Part shown: positions 20,852-29,673 of the stretch, piece after piece
How positions within the stretch are numbered: position 1 is the stretch's first letter
How the letters are laid out: every line of letters begins with the position of its first letter
Source of the DNA: Dimorphilus gyrociliatus
Lineage: Eukaryota; Annelida; Polychaeta; Dinophilidae
Length of the DNA: 30,716 nucleotides
Reading direction: 5' to 3'
NCBI GenBank assembly: GCA_904063045.1
Contig: CAJFCJ010000132.1
Coordinates: forward strand, 33,320 to 64,035
Notes under the pieces: generated by a model
Seen by the model: only the letters and a program-made list of their open reading frames with translations
Databases searched by the model: none
Told to the model about the DNA's origin: nothing
Position numbers and translations under genes: made by a program

Positions 20852-22360
20852 TCATTTTTCTTCATTTTTTCCAATCTTTTGATTTTGTAGCAAATTGTAT
20901 AGGTGTTCCTTGCCTGTTTCGTGTATTAAACTCTGTTTCTCCAGTGGTACTAGCACTTTTGTTCCAGGGCCACCAATTCCATCAATGAATTTGTCTTGAT
21001 AAGGGATGTCCAGAATAGAATACCCTGGACAAGAATAGTGACCAGCAAATTTCATACAACTAATTCTGTTGCTAATTTTTATCCATGGTGATTGTTGCCC
21101 AAGTGTGTAATTATTCTTGAGGTTTCTAAAGACAATAATTGCCTCTTCTGTCTCACAATAGGACTGCCCTGGTAAACAATCTTCCAGGTAGTCCAGATTA
21201 GTTGTAATTTTCATATTAGGAGGCTGCCAATATGTTTTGCCAAACTGGATAATTGTGGTGTATTCCAGCACCTTGGTAGTTGTTGGCCATGTGTAGGCAG
21301 CAGGAAACTGATCTTGGTGGATCCAAGTGTTTCTTTTCACCATTAAAGGTTTTCCTTGAAAAGATTGTTTATCTTTTACCATCTGTCTGCATTGATCATG
21401 AGTTACTTTAATAACTGAGTTAACAATTCTCCTCTTCTTCACTCCAAAGAAATAGTAAGTGTAAAAGTTAGTTCTTAGATACACTTGACATTTTACTGCT
21501 CTTGTTTCAATTTCTTCCAAGTTCAATTCATAGATATCAGCTGTAATTGTCTTGGTTTCTTGTGATTCTATATTACAAGTTGGCTCATCTGCTAGATCAA
21601 ATGCTTGGCTTGGTAGTTGGTTAGAACAAAAGTATAATGGTGGTTTAAATGTTAAGGTAATGTTTGCACTTGTAACATGTGCACCTTGGTAGGATGGTTT
21701 TGGAACTGTTATTGAGTGGATGCAGCCACAGATCACCATTACAGTCATCACTAGTGGAAGCCACAACATCTGTTTCATGTTAGCTCTTCCTGTGTTGGCT
21801 ATAGTTGAATGGTTGAAAATTTTGTGTTGTTGTTCCACTCTGATAGTTATTCCATCTTCTAACTCCATATATTGTGTTTTCACTTCTTGTTGGGAATCTA
21901 ATTGTTCAGAGATGATTTTAGTCTCATCTAGAAATATGACTGATTCATTGTCTGTGTCACTTGTATTTTCTTTCTCATCTTGGGATGAATCTACCACTAT
22001 GATGGACTCATTATCTGAATGGGTTATGTCAATAATTTCACCTTCAATAATTGTTGACTCATTATCAGAATGGGTTATATCAATAATTTCACTTTCAATA
22101 ATTATTGACTCATTGTCTGAACTAGGTATTTCATCTTCTCTATCAGAGATAATGTTTGCCTCTGAATATGTATTTTGATCCAGTTCATTATTTGTTTCTG
22201 GGTCATCACTTTCAGATGAGCTTGAGGGTTCATTGAGACTGTAATTACTGTCTGTTTCAAAAGTATTGCTTGTGTCATAACCAGTATCAGAATTAGTAAC
22301 TTCCATCTCTGAGTCATCACTGTCTGAACATTCTGATGAAGAGTCATACTGTCCCATCAT
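20852..22360 (-). CDS. Envelope-like glycoprotein, long acidic leader plus ectodomain
   Basis: This frame of 502 codons starts 3 nt after the stop of the second protease, in another frame (ATG ATG at 22355-22360). Residues 1 to about 195 are Asp/Glu/Ser-rich and hydrophilic, with a 17-residue repeat. A strongly hydrophobic segment follows (LPLVMTVMVICGC, about residues 200-215), like an internal signal peptide or anchor. After it comes a Cys-containing ectodomain with several N-x-S/T sites. Position after pol and before the LTR, signal-like segment, cysteines and glycosylation sites identify it as an envelope-like gene. I do not recognise which viral glycoprotein class it came from. It ends in TGA and the frame continues beyond. 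Confidence 0.7.
   Translation of the reverse strand: MMGQYDSSSECSDSDDSEMEVTNSDTGYDTSNTFETDSNYSLNEPSSSSESDDPETNNELDQNTYSEANIISDREDEIPSSDNESIIIESEIIDITHSDNESTIIEGEIIDITHSDNESIIVVDSSQDEKENTSDTDNESVIFLDETKIISEQLDSQQEVKTQYMELEDGITIRVEQQHKIFNHSTIANTGRANMKQMLWLPLVMTVMVICGCIHSITVPKPSYQGAHVTSANITLTFKPPLYFCSNQLPSQAFDLADEPTCNIESQETKTITADIYELNLEEIETRAVKCQVYLRTNFYTYYFFGVKKRRIVNSVIKVTHDQCRQMVKDKQSFQGKPLMVKRNTWIHQDQFPAAYTWPTTTKVLEYTTIIQFGKTYWQPPNMKITTNLDYLEDCLPGQSYCETEEAIIVFRNLKNNYTLGQQSPWIKISNRISCMKFAGHYSCPGYSILDIPYQDKFIDGIGGPGTKVLVPLEKQSLIHETGKEHLYNLLQNQKIGKNEEK
22005..22125. repeat. 51-bp minisatellite in the env acidic leader
   Basis: Units begin GACTCATTATCTGAATGGGT at 22005 and near-identically at 22056 and 22107 (period 51). 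They encode a 17-residue acidic unit with DNES and IIDITHS, so the repeat keeps the frame. Confidence 0.85.
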
Positions 22361-22362
22361 AG

Positions 22363-22587
22363 CTATAGTGACTTGTTTAGTTGAGGTTGCCTTATTCTTT
22401 CAGCCAGGTTCCCTTTATTTCTATCAAATTTGCGAGAACACTGTTTAGCTTCAAAATTGAGGTTTGCTCCCACAGTTTGTAGGAAATCACAACCAAGTAT
22501 TATTGCCATGTGTAGATTTTCCATAACAATAAATTCTTGTTCCATACTTTCTCCAGCAAATTGGATATTCAGCTTTATGCTTTCTTT
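22363..22587 (-). pseudogene. Second retropepsin, C-terminal half (after in-frame TAA)
   Basis: The frame is the same as the integrase ORF, split from it only by TAA at 22588-22590. It holds the strand-loop block AIILGCDFLQTVGANLNF, the usual I-I-G-x-D/N-F-L end of LTR-element proteases. About 20 basic, polar residues follow, ending in TAG at 22363-22365. Together with the DTG part just upstream it makes a full-length retropepsin fold. Confidence 0.7.
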
Positions 22588-24210
22588 TTACTTTAAAGCT
22601 TTCCCATCAGCTGAAGTTATAATTGGTAAGCCAATTGTTTCTTTATCCATAATTGTAACATCCATTAACTTGATTTCTTTTTCAGTAATAAAGGATCTCA
22701 ATGCTCCTGTGTCACACAAGGCAATGACTTCTCTGCCTTTGTGATTCTTCAAATGGAATTGGAAGTCATTTCTTCCTTCTACCTGAGAAAGATATTGGAG
22801 GTGTGTTATTTCCTTCTCCACAAGGTGAAAGATTGTTGTTGTTTCTTTCCCTGTTTCCAACTTATTAGATTCATTGGCTAGTCTTAATCTGCTACCATGT
22901 ACAAACTTACATGTATTATCATCCATTTGTATTTCATATATCCACTTTTGATGATTGACTTTTGTTATTTGGTATGGGCCTAACCATTTTAAAGAAGGCA
23001 TTTTTGTTATTGCAATTCTTGCACCATCATTTCTTAAGAATATTTCATCATCAACCTCAAAATATTTTGGAAGATTGAGATTTCTATTCTTTCTTTCCCT
23101 ATATTGTTCTTTTGCCATGATGGATTTACAGAAGGCTGTAGCTCTTAACTGTACCAATTGCTGCTGGTGATTGAATACAAATAGTATGTTTGTTTCAGGA
23201 GAGGTAGTATGCATTGTTACATCAATCAGTGTTCTTGTGCTGGTGCCAAAAAGAAGTTCCTGTGGTGGTAGTCTTGTACTTCCTACAGGTGATTGATTCA
23301 GAAATGCTTGAATCAAGGGTAGGTTTGCAACCCAGTTATGCTGATTTTCTTCCACCACTAATTTATTGATTTCCTTCCTCTCTTCTCTATTTCTTCTTTC
23401 AACTAGTCCATTGCTCTGGCTTCTATAAGCTGTTGTTTGGATTTTCTCAATACCTAATACCTCCATAAACTCTTTAAAAGCTCTACCAACAGAGTTTCTT
23501 CCTTGATCTGTCAACATTTGTTTTGGAATTCCAAAAATGGGAAAAAATCTGTTGAAAAGACGATTTGCAATTTCTTTACTGGTTTGCTGTTTGAGTGCAT
23601 TTAAAACTGTGTATCTACTGAAATGATCCACTATCACAAGTATGAATCTGTATGACTTAACCATGGGTAAGGGTCCAATTATATCCATGGCCACCAACTC
23701 CATTGGTGATGCAGGGTGAAAGGTTTCTACCAAAGGGTATACTCTACTCCTACCATTCATTTGTTCACACAAAGTGCAATCCTTTATTGAATTCTCAATC
23801 ATAATATTTAATTTTGGGTGCCCAAAGGTCTTTGTAATTATTTGTAATGTCATTCTGGGTCCATGGTGATTGTGAATTTTATTTTTATGGAATTTAGGGA
23901 GCAGAGTTAGCATCAAATGGTCAGGTAAAACCAGAATGTTTCTTTTTTCAAGGATAATCCAGATCATTTCCATGTGAACAAACATCTCCATTATGAAAGG
24001 TGTAAAAGTTCCAAAATAAGGAATAGGTAGCTGACCATCCAGTGTTAAATATTCTTTAATTGATTTCAAATTCACATCTTTTTCTTGCTCTGACAGTAAG
24101 TCAACAGAAGACAAATCAATTTTCTCTTCACTGTTATCACTGGTAGCTACAAAAGTTAGATCTGGTGTATGTTCATACTGTTCCATTTTAACTGAAATAG
24201 AGGGAGAAGG
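22588..24210 (-). CDS. Integrase with a second retropepsin domain at its C-terminus
   Basis: Integrase inserts the element's cDNA into the genome. The zinc-binding part is visible (HNHHGPRM, then CTLCEQ). It is followed by the catalytic core, with D in VAMDIIGPLP, D in LTDQGRNS and E in NGLVERRN (35 residues between the last two, the DD35E spacing). Next comes a GPY/F-type module (LKWLGPYQITKV). After a linker, the same ORF continues into FHLKNHKGREVIALCDTGAL, with the Asp-Thr-Gly active site of an aspartic protease at about 22705-22713, then LPIITSADG. A TAA at 22588 interrupts, and the protease resumes in frame. The first 11 codons of the longer ORF (up to 24243) are transposon end sequence, so the element's own sequence starts at 24210. 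Confidence 0.88.
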   Translation of the reverse strand, partial: PSPSISVKMEQYEHTPDLTFVATSDNSEEKIDLSSVDLLSEQEKDVNLKSIKEYLTLDGQLPIPYFGTFTPFIMEMFVHMEMIWIILEKRNILVLPDHLMLTLLPKFHKNKIHNHHGPRMTLQIITKTFGHPKLNIMIENSIKDCTLCEQMNGRSRVYPLVETFHPASPMELVAMDIIGPLPMVKSYRFILVIVDHFSRYTVLNALKQQTSKEIANRLFNRFFPIFGIPKQMLTDQGRNSVGRAFKEFMEVLGIEKIQTTAYRSQSNGLVERRNREERKEINKLVVEENQHNWVANLPLIQAFLNQSPVGSTRLPPQELLFGTSTRTLIDVTMHTTSPETNILFVFNHQQQLVQLRATAFCKSIMAKEQYRERKNRNLNLPKYFEVDDEIFLRNDGARIAITKMPSLKWLGPYQITKVNHQKWIYEIQMDDNTCKFVHGSRLRLANESNKLETGKETTTIFHLVEKEITHLQYLSQVEGRNDFQFHLKNHKGREVIALCDTGALRSFITEKEIKLMDVTIMDKETIGLPIITSADGKALK

Positions 24211-24214
24211 GATC

Positions 24215-24280
24215 CAGACAGTTGACCCCCGGACAGTTGACACCCTTGAGGACAGTTGACCCCCTTTAGGACAGTTTATT
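24215..24280. repeat. Left terminal inverted repeat stack (3.5 units)
   Basis: GACAGTTGACCCC-type units lie at 24217, 24231 and 24250, with a partial one at 24269. They are inverted relative to the right stack. The first unit with its leading ATCCA matches an internal unit of the right stack, so unit number differs between ends. Confidence 0.88.
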
Positions 24281-24439
24281 TATATTAACATTGTTTAGAT
24301 GTATTGTTATAATTAAGATTGTAAAAAAGTTAATTTTCAAGGAAAATTTCATATAATCAATTTATTAGTTTTTTTTTAAATTTTTTACACTGAATAAGAA
24401 AAATAAAAAAATCATTTAAAATTTTCAATTTTCAATTTC

Positions 24440-24725
24440 TCTCCATTTTCTAGATTGAAGAGAAATCTTCAGAGAAGAAGGCAGTAAAATTTACTTCCTT
24501 TTTAAATATCACTCAATTTGAGGTAAGTCACTTTAGTATTTATTTTTGATTTTTTGTGATTAATTAAATTGTTAATATTATATTGTATATTATATATAAA
24601 TGTAAAATGTTATAATACTGATTTTGACAACATTTTGTTGAAATTGTTGGTAAATATTGAATTTTTTCATGTTTTTCATTTGTCTACATAATCAGCATAG
24701 ATATATTCTTCATTTAAAATATTAG
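24440..24725 (+). promoter_or_regulatory. Putative 5' leader exon and intron of the transposase gene
   Basis: A GAGGTAAGT donor at 24523 and a TATTAG acceptor at 24724-24725 bracket a 203-nt intron. It lies 31 nt before the ATG at 24757. The short upstream exon has no start codon in the transposase frame. Confidence 0.4.
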
Positions 24726-24756
24726 AAGGGAATTTTGATACATTTCTATCCAACAA

Positions 24757-26952
24757 ATGGCTTCCAAATGCTTATACTGCAAACAAATGATTTTTTCAAA
24801 CCAAATGAATAAGACATGTTGTTTATGTAAACATGTTTTTCATGAGGACTGCCTCAAAGGTCTGTATTATTGTATCCACTAATTCATATAACTCAGTTTC
24901 TAAAATAAAGGCCAACACTATTGCAATATTTGCAAAAACATAAAAACAACAACATGCCAGATTCAGTTAGCTCAAATGTCCAAGCACTTTATGGTACAAA
25001 ATGCCAATCAGCTTGTAGTAGAAAAAATACAAGTTCAATCTGAATTGAAAAATGAAAAGAAGCTAGAAAATGGTAATGAACTGGAAAATGGCAATGAACT
25101 GGAAAATAGCAATGAACTGGCAAATGGCAATGAACTGGAAAATGGTAATGAACTTCAAATAAGAACAATGGACTTTAAACAAAATGAAATAACTGATATA
25201 GAATCTTCTGGAATTGAAAATTCAACTGACACCTGTTCAAATAAACAACAATTTGATAATCAAGAGGTTAGTGTTTTAGAATGACATTTAATTTATTATT
25301 GTTTAAAATTTGAAATTTAACATTTAGCTTGAGCTTTCATTTGATTTTTCACATGAAAGTTCAATAGATGCTGAAGAATCATCTGATGACAATTATGAGC
25401 CAAAGAATCTCACAAATTCTATCAATGTTTCTGATGAAAGTTCTTTTGAGGTGACACCCAGTCAATCAACAAAACAGTCAGAAAAGCAAGGCTTTGAAAT
25501 TATCAAAGAAGGATCAAGAAGAGGCAAAGATCTATTGACAAAAAATGGCTTTACTTTTGCAGTGAAGAAGAAATCTGACAGACAAACAACTTGGTGCTGT
25601 AGTAAAAGAACAGGAAAGTACAAATGTCCAGCCATTGTTCTACAAAAAGGATCACATTTTTTAGAAAAAGGGCAACATTCACATCCAAAAACAAGTGCCA
25701 ATGAAGTTGAAGCACAAATGAGAAAAGTTGTAAAAGCAGAGATTCAACAAAATTTCAATAACTCAGGAAAAAAATTGCAGAGATTACTCTTTTGAAATTT
25801 TTAGATCAAAGTAAGAAACTTCCACTTATTGAAAGCATGAGAAGAACAGCAGACAGATACAAAGGAAAATTGAGACCTAGCAATCCAGCTGATCTTTCAT
25901 TTACTTTGAACAATGATTTTGTTCCTGAAAATCTTTTAATAAAGGATATTAAAAAGGATGATGCAAGATATATCATTTTTGGTAATAATCATCAAATCGA
26001 ATTGTTGAAACAAGCAAAAATATTATTTATGGATGGAACCTTCAAAGTGATTTCAGGACCATTTCAACAGCTTTTCACAGTTCATGCTTTCATAAAGAAA
26101 AATGGAAATTATAAGCAAGTTCCTCTAGTTTATGCTTTTATGAGCCAAAGAAAGAAAAAATCTTATAAAGCTGTTTTCAAGGTAAATATATATATATATC
26201 ACATTTTCATGAATTACACTACATATATTTCAGGTGTTAGCTGATGTTTTAGATGGTCATCAACCAAAAAAAATAGTAGTTGACTTTGAGGCAGCCTTAT
26301 GGAAGGCCATTGAAGAAATGTTTCCAACAACAACGATTCAAGGATGTGTTTATCATTTTAAAAATGCAGTTTTTAAGAAAATACAAGTATTCATTATATA
26401 AATAGTCATTTGAGAAATACAAAAGTTTTTTATTTATTGAAGCATCTTGGATATGTAAAAGATTATAAAGAAAAAAATTATGGAGGTGAAATGCTTAGAA
26501 AAATAATGTGTTTACCATTCTTACCTGCTAACATCATTAAAAGACAATTCAAAACTATTAAAGGAGAACTTGTTGAGAAAAATTTATTTCTGGATTTTTT
26601 GGATTATTTTGAAAGAATCTTTATTAGAAATAATATTTGGAAAATAAATAATTGGTCAATCTACCAAGTGACCATCAGAACCAACAATGATGTAGAATGC
26701 TGGCATCATAGACTAAACAGTCACTGTGGACAAAGCATTAATTTTTACAATTTAATTTTGAAGTTAAATCATGAATCAAAGGTTGTTGCCCTTTATGAAA
26801 GGTTGTTGTCAGAGAAAAAGATATGTAGGATACAGAAAGTGAAATACAAGGAATTGCAAGGTAAAATATGTTTAGTTTGGGAAGAATTTGCAAATGCTGA
26901 TAAAACAGCTGATGATGTATTAAGAGAAATTTCCAACTTGTATTTTCCATAA
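24757..26952 (+). pseudogene. C4HC3 finger + FLYWCH + MULE transposase, two frameshifts
   Basis: Exons are 24757-24859, 24911-25266, 25328-26181 and 26234-26952. Introns are 51, 61 and 52 nt. Residues 5-42 form C-x2-C-x12-C-x2-C-x4-H-x2-C-x6-C-x2-C, a PHD/RING-like zinc finger. A repeat of N-E-L-E-N-G follows, then an acidic linker. A FLYWCH-type finger comes next (GFTFAVKKKSDRQTTWCCSK, then YKCPA and HSHP). The MULE DDE core has D in FMDGTF (26032), D in VVDFEAA (26282) and GCVYHFKNAVF. A candidate E lies in TNNDVECWHHRLN (26695). One-base losses break the frame in the A7 run at about 25769-25775 and near 26385-26395. If these are sequencing errors the gene is intact. The DNA-binding fingers fit recognition of the repeated ends. 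Confidence 0.82.
25061..25155 (+). repeat. 18-bp minisatellite in the transposase linker
   Basis: GAACTGGAAAATGGCAAT is repeated about five times with small changes. It encodes the hexapeptide N-E-L-E-N-G in frame. Confidence 0.88.
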
Positions 26953-27256
26953 TTTTTGAAATACAAATTTTGATGAATATGAAATTAATTATTTTAGTTT
27001 ATTTTATTATTATTAGTCTATTCTTCAAATTTCATTGTAAGATCAATGATTTATGATATGAGAGCTTGGTTTCTAAGCCATTTTTATCCAAAAATCTAAC
27101 AATTTTAAAAATGTATTTCAAACATTAATTAAAAGTAAGAGCTTATCAACTTTCAATTCTTTCAAAAAAGATGATTTTCATTGAAGTACACAATAACTTC
27201 ATGAGATTGACAGTTTTACAAGTCAAAATGCTCAACAGTCTAAGAATTAACCATCT
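26953..27256. other. 3' flank of the transposase gene
   Basis: AT-rich non-coding tail inside the transposon. No clear AATAAA was seen. Confidence 0.4.
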
Positions 27257-27362
27257 TAGGGGTCAACTGTCCAGAGGGGGGTCAACTGTCCAGGGGTCAA
27301 CTGTCTGGATGGGGGTCAACTGTCCGGAAGGGGGTCAACTGTCTGGGGGTCAACTGTCCTTT
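27257..27362. repeat. Right terminal inverted repeat stack (6 units)
   Basis: GGGGTCAACTGTCC-type units start at 27259, 27278, 27293, 27312, 27331 and 27346. They are separated by 1-6 variable bases and are the reverse complement of the left stack. Confidence 0.9.
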
Positions 27363-29060
27363 ACCCTTCTAATCTTGTTAATGCATCTGCTCTATTTTTT
27401 CGTCCTGTCACATAGTTAATTGTAAATTTTAAATCCAATAAAGCCATGACCCATTTTGCTGTGCCAACATTCAATTTGTTTTGCTTAATGTTTGTACTAG
27501 ACTCTGATGGTCAGTATATAAAAAGAATGGCTTGTCTTGAAGGTAATGTAAAAATTTCTTTACAACCCAGTAAACACCAAATGCTTCCTTTTGATAGGCT
27601 GCATATTTCATTTGATTATTGTTGAATTGTTTTGAAGCATAGGCAATGGGTTTCATTGTTTTCTTCCCATTCTCATCTACATAAACTTGTTCAAGAACTC
27701 CTCCTACAGCTACATTCGATGCATCTGTTGTTAAGTGAAAATCTTTAGCAAAATCAGGTAGTTGTAATACAGGAGGGTTAACTACTGCATCTCTCAATTT
27801 GAAAAATGATTGCTTGGCTTCCTCAGTCCATTGCAATTTATCCTTTTTCCCATGTAGTTTCATTAACATATACAGAGGTTTAGCTACTCTTGCAAAATCT
27901 TGTATAAATTTTCTGTAATAGCCACAAAATGCAACAAAGCTTAGTAGTGAATTTGCAAACACTGGTGGCTGTAAATTATATAATTTATCTGTCTTGGACT
28001 TATCTGTTTCAATCCCCTTTTCTGATACAATGTGTCCCAAGAATTGAACTTGTTCTTTCAAAAACACACATTTACTTAGTTTAATCTTAAAATTGTACTT
28101 TTCAATCTGTTGAAGAATGGTCTCCAATGCTTCCCAATGTTGGTCCAGCAACTTGGTAAATATTATTATGTCATCAAGGTAGTTTAGGCACAAATGCTTT
28201 ACATCCTTTAGCACAAATGAATTCATTACATAACTAAAATGAGGAGGGGCATTCATTAATCCAAAAGGCATCTTAATAAATTCAAACAAGCCAAAAGGTG
28301 TAATAAATGCTGTTTTAGACCTATCTTCTTTCTTGATGTTAATGTGGTGGTATGCTCTTGTCAAATCCATTGTAGAAAAGAATTTATTTCCTCCTCCCAA
28401 ATGGTCAAAAAGATCATCTTGATTTGGCAGTGGATACTTGTTTTTAACTGTCACTTTGTTTAGTTTTCTATAATCTACACACATTCGTAGACTACCTTCC
28501 TTCTTTCTTACAAAAACAATTGATGAAGCCCAATTGCTTTTGCTTGGTTGAATAACTTTGCTTTTTACCAATTCAGCTATCTGTTGCTTACATTCTTCTT
28601 GTTTTTGAGGAGGCATTCTATATGGCCTTTGTCTATATGGTGTTGAACCTGGTTCAAGAGTTATTTCCAAGGGTGGTACCTCTGGATTGCCAATATCAAA
28701 TCTGTCTTCTGCAATAGTTTCTTTATATTTCACCAGAATTTGGGTAACTTTGTCCTTCATCTCAGGATTTTCTTGTTCAATTGTTGTCTGAAGGGTATGT
28801 ATTTGACTCTTGTTCTTTTTCATAATAAGAGGAACTGGGTAAAATCCTTTGAAAGATAAATGTTGTGTTCCAATAGGGTAATTCTTTTCTGTACCTGGCT
28901 GGAGTATAATCTGTCTCTTGCCAAAGTCAAGGGTAGCTCCATTTTGTTGTAGAAAGTCACACCCAATAATACATTGTTGTGTAATGATTTTGTTGATCAG
29001 AAAGCGTTGTTTAATAATCTTTTTGGTTTGGTCATAGGTAAAAGCCAAATTAGTGGGCAA
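27363..29060 (-). CDS. Protease C-terminal half, reverse transcriptase and RNase H
   Basis: This part of pol copies element RNA into DNA. At the start QCIIGCDFLQQNGATLDF is the C-terminal block of a retropepsin; its Asp-Thr-Gly half is missing because the element is truncated just upstream. The RT carries YRQRPYRMPPQKQEECKQQI, MCVDYRKLNKVTV, FSTMDLTRAYHHI, TPFGLFEFIKMPFGLMNAP and the catalytic LNYLDDIIIF (near 28160-28190). RNase H residues are D in LTTDASNVAVGG, E in AAYQKEAFGVYW and D in YTDHQSL. The frame stops at 27471. The rest of RNase H and the connection (AKWVMALLDLKFTINYVTGR, then NRADALTRLEG) lie in another frame down to 27363, so one base is missing near 27475. No ATG is at the 5' end. 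Confidence 0.9.
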
Positions 29061-29090
29061 TTTCTACTACATCCCCATAAGTTTTAAATT

Positions 29091-29673
29091 TATGTCAATA
29101 ATTCCTATGAAAATTTGAAGCATGGTGAATAATATATATTCATACTAAAATATGAAAGCTATTTTAAGACTTCTAAAAGAACTCTAAAGCACCTAGCCTG
29201 TACTTTATGAACATCTGCTATTTTTAATGATTGTAGTTCAATTATTTTCTAAGAAGAGACAAGGTCAAGGTGGATGTTTAATCTGAAGAAGAAGGTAAAT
29301 GGCAGAAAAAATAGGGTTAGGTTTAGGTTAGGTTTTGTTAGGTCTTGGGGTTAGGGATTGGCACAGTCAGTACAGACTGGTAATCCCAAAAGTGCACTCA
29401 CACTTATAACCAAGATTTGGCTAAGGGTTGGTGTAGCTGAAATCAAGTGAGTAGAAAGGCCACAGTATGATCACCACCAGACAGATAATTGACAGGCTTG
29501 ATGTACCCACAGGTTGAATATAAGTGTCTTCCACTTGTGAGTTGACAAATAAAATTATCAAAATTTTCAAACTGCTCCAATCTCTATGAAATTTGGTACA
29601 GAGTTAGTCCCAATACGAACGAATCTCTGTACAAAATTTGAGCCAAATCGGCCCAACCGTTTAGGAGCTATGA
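29091..29673. other. Spacer with G-rich telomere-like tract and TE-like boilerplate
   Basis: GGTTAGGTTTAGGTTAGG lies at about 29315-29332, with GGGGTTAGGG nearby. From about 29582 to 29672 runs a non-repetitive block including AATTTGAGCCAAATCGGCCC and AACCGTTTAGGAGCTATGA. That phrasing recurs next to transposable elements in many invertebrate genomes (from memory). No gene was found. Confidence 0.35.

Larger units (their letters stand above)
24211..27362 (+). mobile_element. MULE-type DNA transposon nested in the gypsy pol gene
   Basis: This block is about 3.15 kb, bounded by inverted stacks of GGACAGTTGACCCC and encoding a FLYWCH/MULE transposase on the plus strand. It separates the RNase H and integrase parts of one pol gene. 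Flanks read AGAAGGGAT on the left and CCCTTCT on the right. Removing the block rejoins pol in frame at the palindrome AGAAGGGATCCCTTCT. A 9-bp target duplication, usual for Mutator-like elements, is not visible. The element is younger than the gypsy copy. Confidence 0.85.
19545..29090 (-). mobile_element. Ty3/gypsy-type env-bearing LTR retroelement, 5'-truncated and nested
   Basis: In transcription order the element has a protease C-terminal half, reverse transcriptase and RNase H (29060-27363), a MULE insertion (27362-24211), integrase and second protease (24210-22363), an envelope-like ORF (22360-20090) and an LTR-like end. Gag, the first half of the first protease and the 5' LTR are not present. 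Past about 29090 no element sequence is recognised. RT-before-IN order and the GPY-type integrase tail place it in Ty3/gypsy-like elements. Damage is light: a few stops and frameshifts over about 6 kb of coding DNA. Confidence 0.85.

Noticed and set aside
21720-22178. 152-codon plus ORF opposite env
   Set aside because: It is an antisense shadow of the acidic repeat in env; its composition follows from the reverse complement.
24211-24243. Integrase ORF starting inside the MULE end
   Set aside because: The first 11 codons of the long ORF are transposon end repeat; the real pol sequence starts at 24210.
27171-27419. Plus ORF with repeated Q-L-S and S-T-V peptides
   Set aside because: It is only a translation of the transposon end repeats.
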